A stretch of DNA of 14,018 nucleotides from JANFXS01 sp022791155 (GTDB lineage Bacteria > Bacillota > Clostridia > Lachnospirales > Anaerotignaceae), in assembly GCA_949743895.1 (NCBI GenBank), contig CATJUX010000091.1, positions 1-14,018 on the forward strand, in the 5' to 3' direction. Both the position numbers and the translations under genes were made by a program. Shown piece after piece: positions 13,876-14,018 of the stretch. Every line of letters starts with the position of its first letter. Positions within the stretch are counted from its first letter, which is position 1. The notes under the pieces are model-generated. The model had not been told where the DNA came from. It saw nothing but the letters and a program-made list of their open reading frames with translations, and did not search any database.

Positions 13876-13903
13876 AAAATATTCAAAAAAATGAGTTTTT
13901 CAA
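13876..13903 (-). promoter_or_regulatory. Weak candidate promoter ahead of the symporter
   Basis: On the minus strand, TTGAAA (13898-13903) and TATTTT (13876-13881) are 16 bases apart. The DNA is very A/T-rich, so a chance match is likely. The gene before it ends at 13919, and read-through from that gene is equally possible. Confidence 0.3.
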
Positions 13904-13918
13904 AACATATTAAGCTTT

Positions 13919-14018
13919 CTATCTTCTTTCAATTTCTTTGCCTTCAGCGATGCAGTCATCATAGTACATGCCTTTGATGATCTGAACCAATGTTTTGAGG
14001 TCGCCGCAAAGAACGTCT
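13919..14018 (-). CDS. 3' end of an unrecognised gene
   Basis: Only the last 33 codons and the TAG stop are in the window. The tail runs DVLCGDLKTLVQIIKGMYYD and then DCIAEGKEIERR. It is soluble, helical and charged. No family can be named from so little sequence. It lies 106 bases ahead of the symporter on the same strand and could belong to the same locus. The reading frame is supported by its natural coding look and by the stop position, not by a domain. Confidence 0.5.
   Translation of the reverse strand, partial: DVLCGDLKTLVQIIKGMYYDDCIAEGKEIERR

Noticed and set aside
13813..13918. Possible terminator AAAAACTCATTTTT between the partial gene and the symporter
   Set aside because: The stem is only A-T pairs and too weak to support a terminator call.
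1..14018. CRISPR array, transposase, phage or tRNA/rRNA genes
   Set aside because: No regularly spaced repeats, transposase motifs, integrase or tRNA-like cloverleaf were seen.

Overview
The window looks like chromosomal DNA of an AT-rich, low-GC Gram-positive anaerobe (Bacillota, probably class Clostridia). The reasons are strong AGGAGG-type ribosome binding sites, the tmk-darA-holB order typical of Bacillota, a Bacillus-type alpha-phosphoglucomutase, PEGA and LysM envelope proteins, and heavy use of A/T-ending codons. The species cannot be named from this stretch. Every gene I can support lies on the minus strand, so transcription runs from high to low coordinates. I see no rRNA, tRNA, CRISPR array or insertion sequence.

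Reading in the direction of transcription, the upstream block (14018 to 8377) looks like an accessory metabolic locus. It holds the 3' end of an unrecognised gene, a sodium:solute symporter, an unrecognised 124-residue protein, an unrecognised 341-residue protein, an unrecognised 120-residue protein, and a MoCF (MoeA/CinA-like) domain protein coupled to it by an ATGA overlap. After a separate promoter comes a LarA-like (lactate racemase N-terminal domain) protein. This resembles an uptake-plus-catabolism operon for a small, perhaps hydroxy- or amino-acid-like, solute. Three of its proteins match no family I know, so this is the best candidate for an undescribed system.

The middle block (about 8376 to 2171) holds about 480 bases of non-coding DNA rich in inverted repeats and a clear terminator, then a short-chain dehydrogenase. 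An inverted-repeat cluster follows, then an unusual membrane protein that joins a degenerate JAB/MPN domain, one membrane segment and an external LysM domain. Next come a PEGA-repeat membrane protein with a near-consensus promoter and alpha-phosphoglucomutase. The LysM and PEGA proteins share a topology (cytosolic N-terminal domain, one membrane helix, wall-side domain), which suggests envelope roles.

The downstream block (2022 to 1) is housekeeping: type I signal peptidase, then thymidylate kinase, the cyclic-di-AMP receptor DarA and the start of DNA polymerase III delta-prime. The last three are closely packed behind their own promoter.
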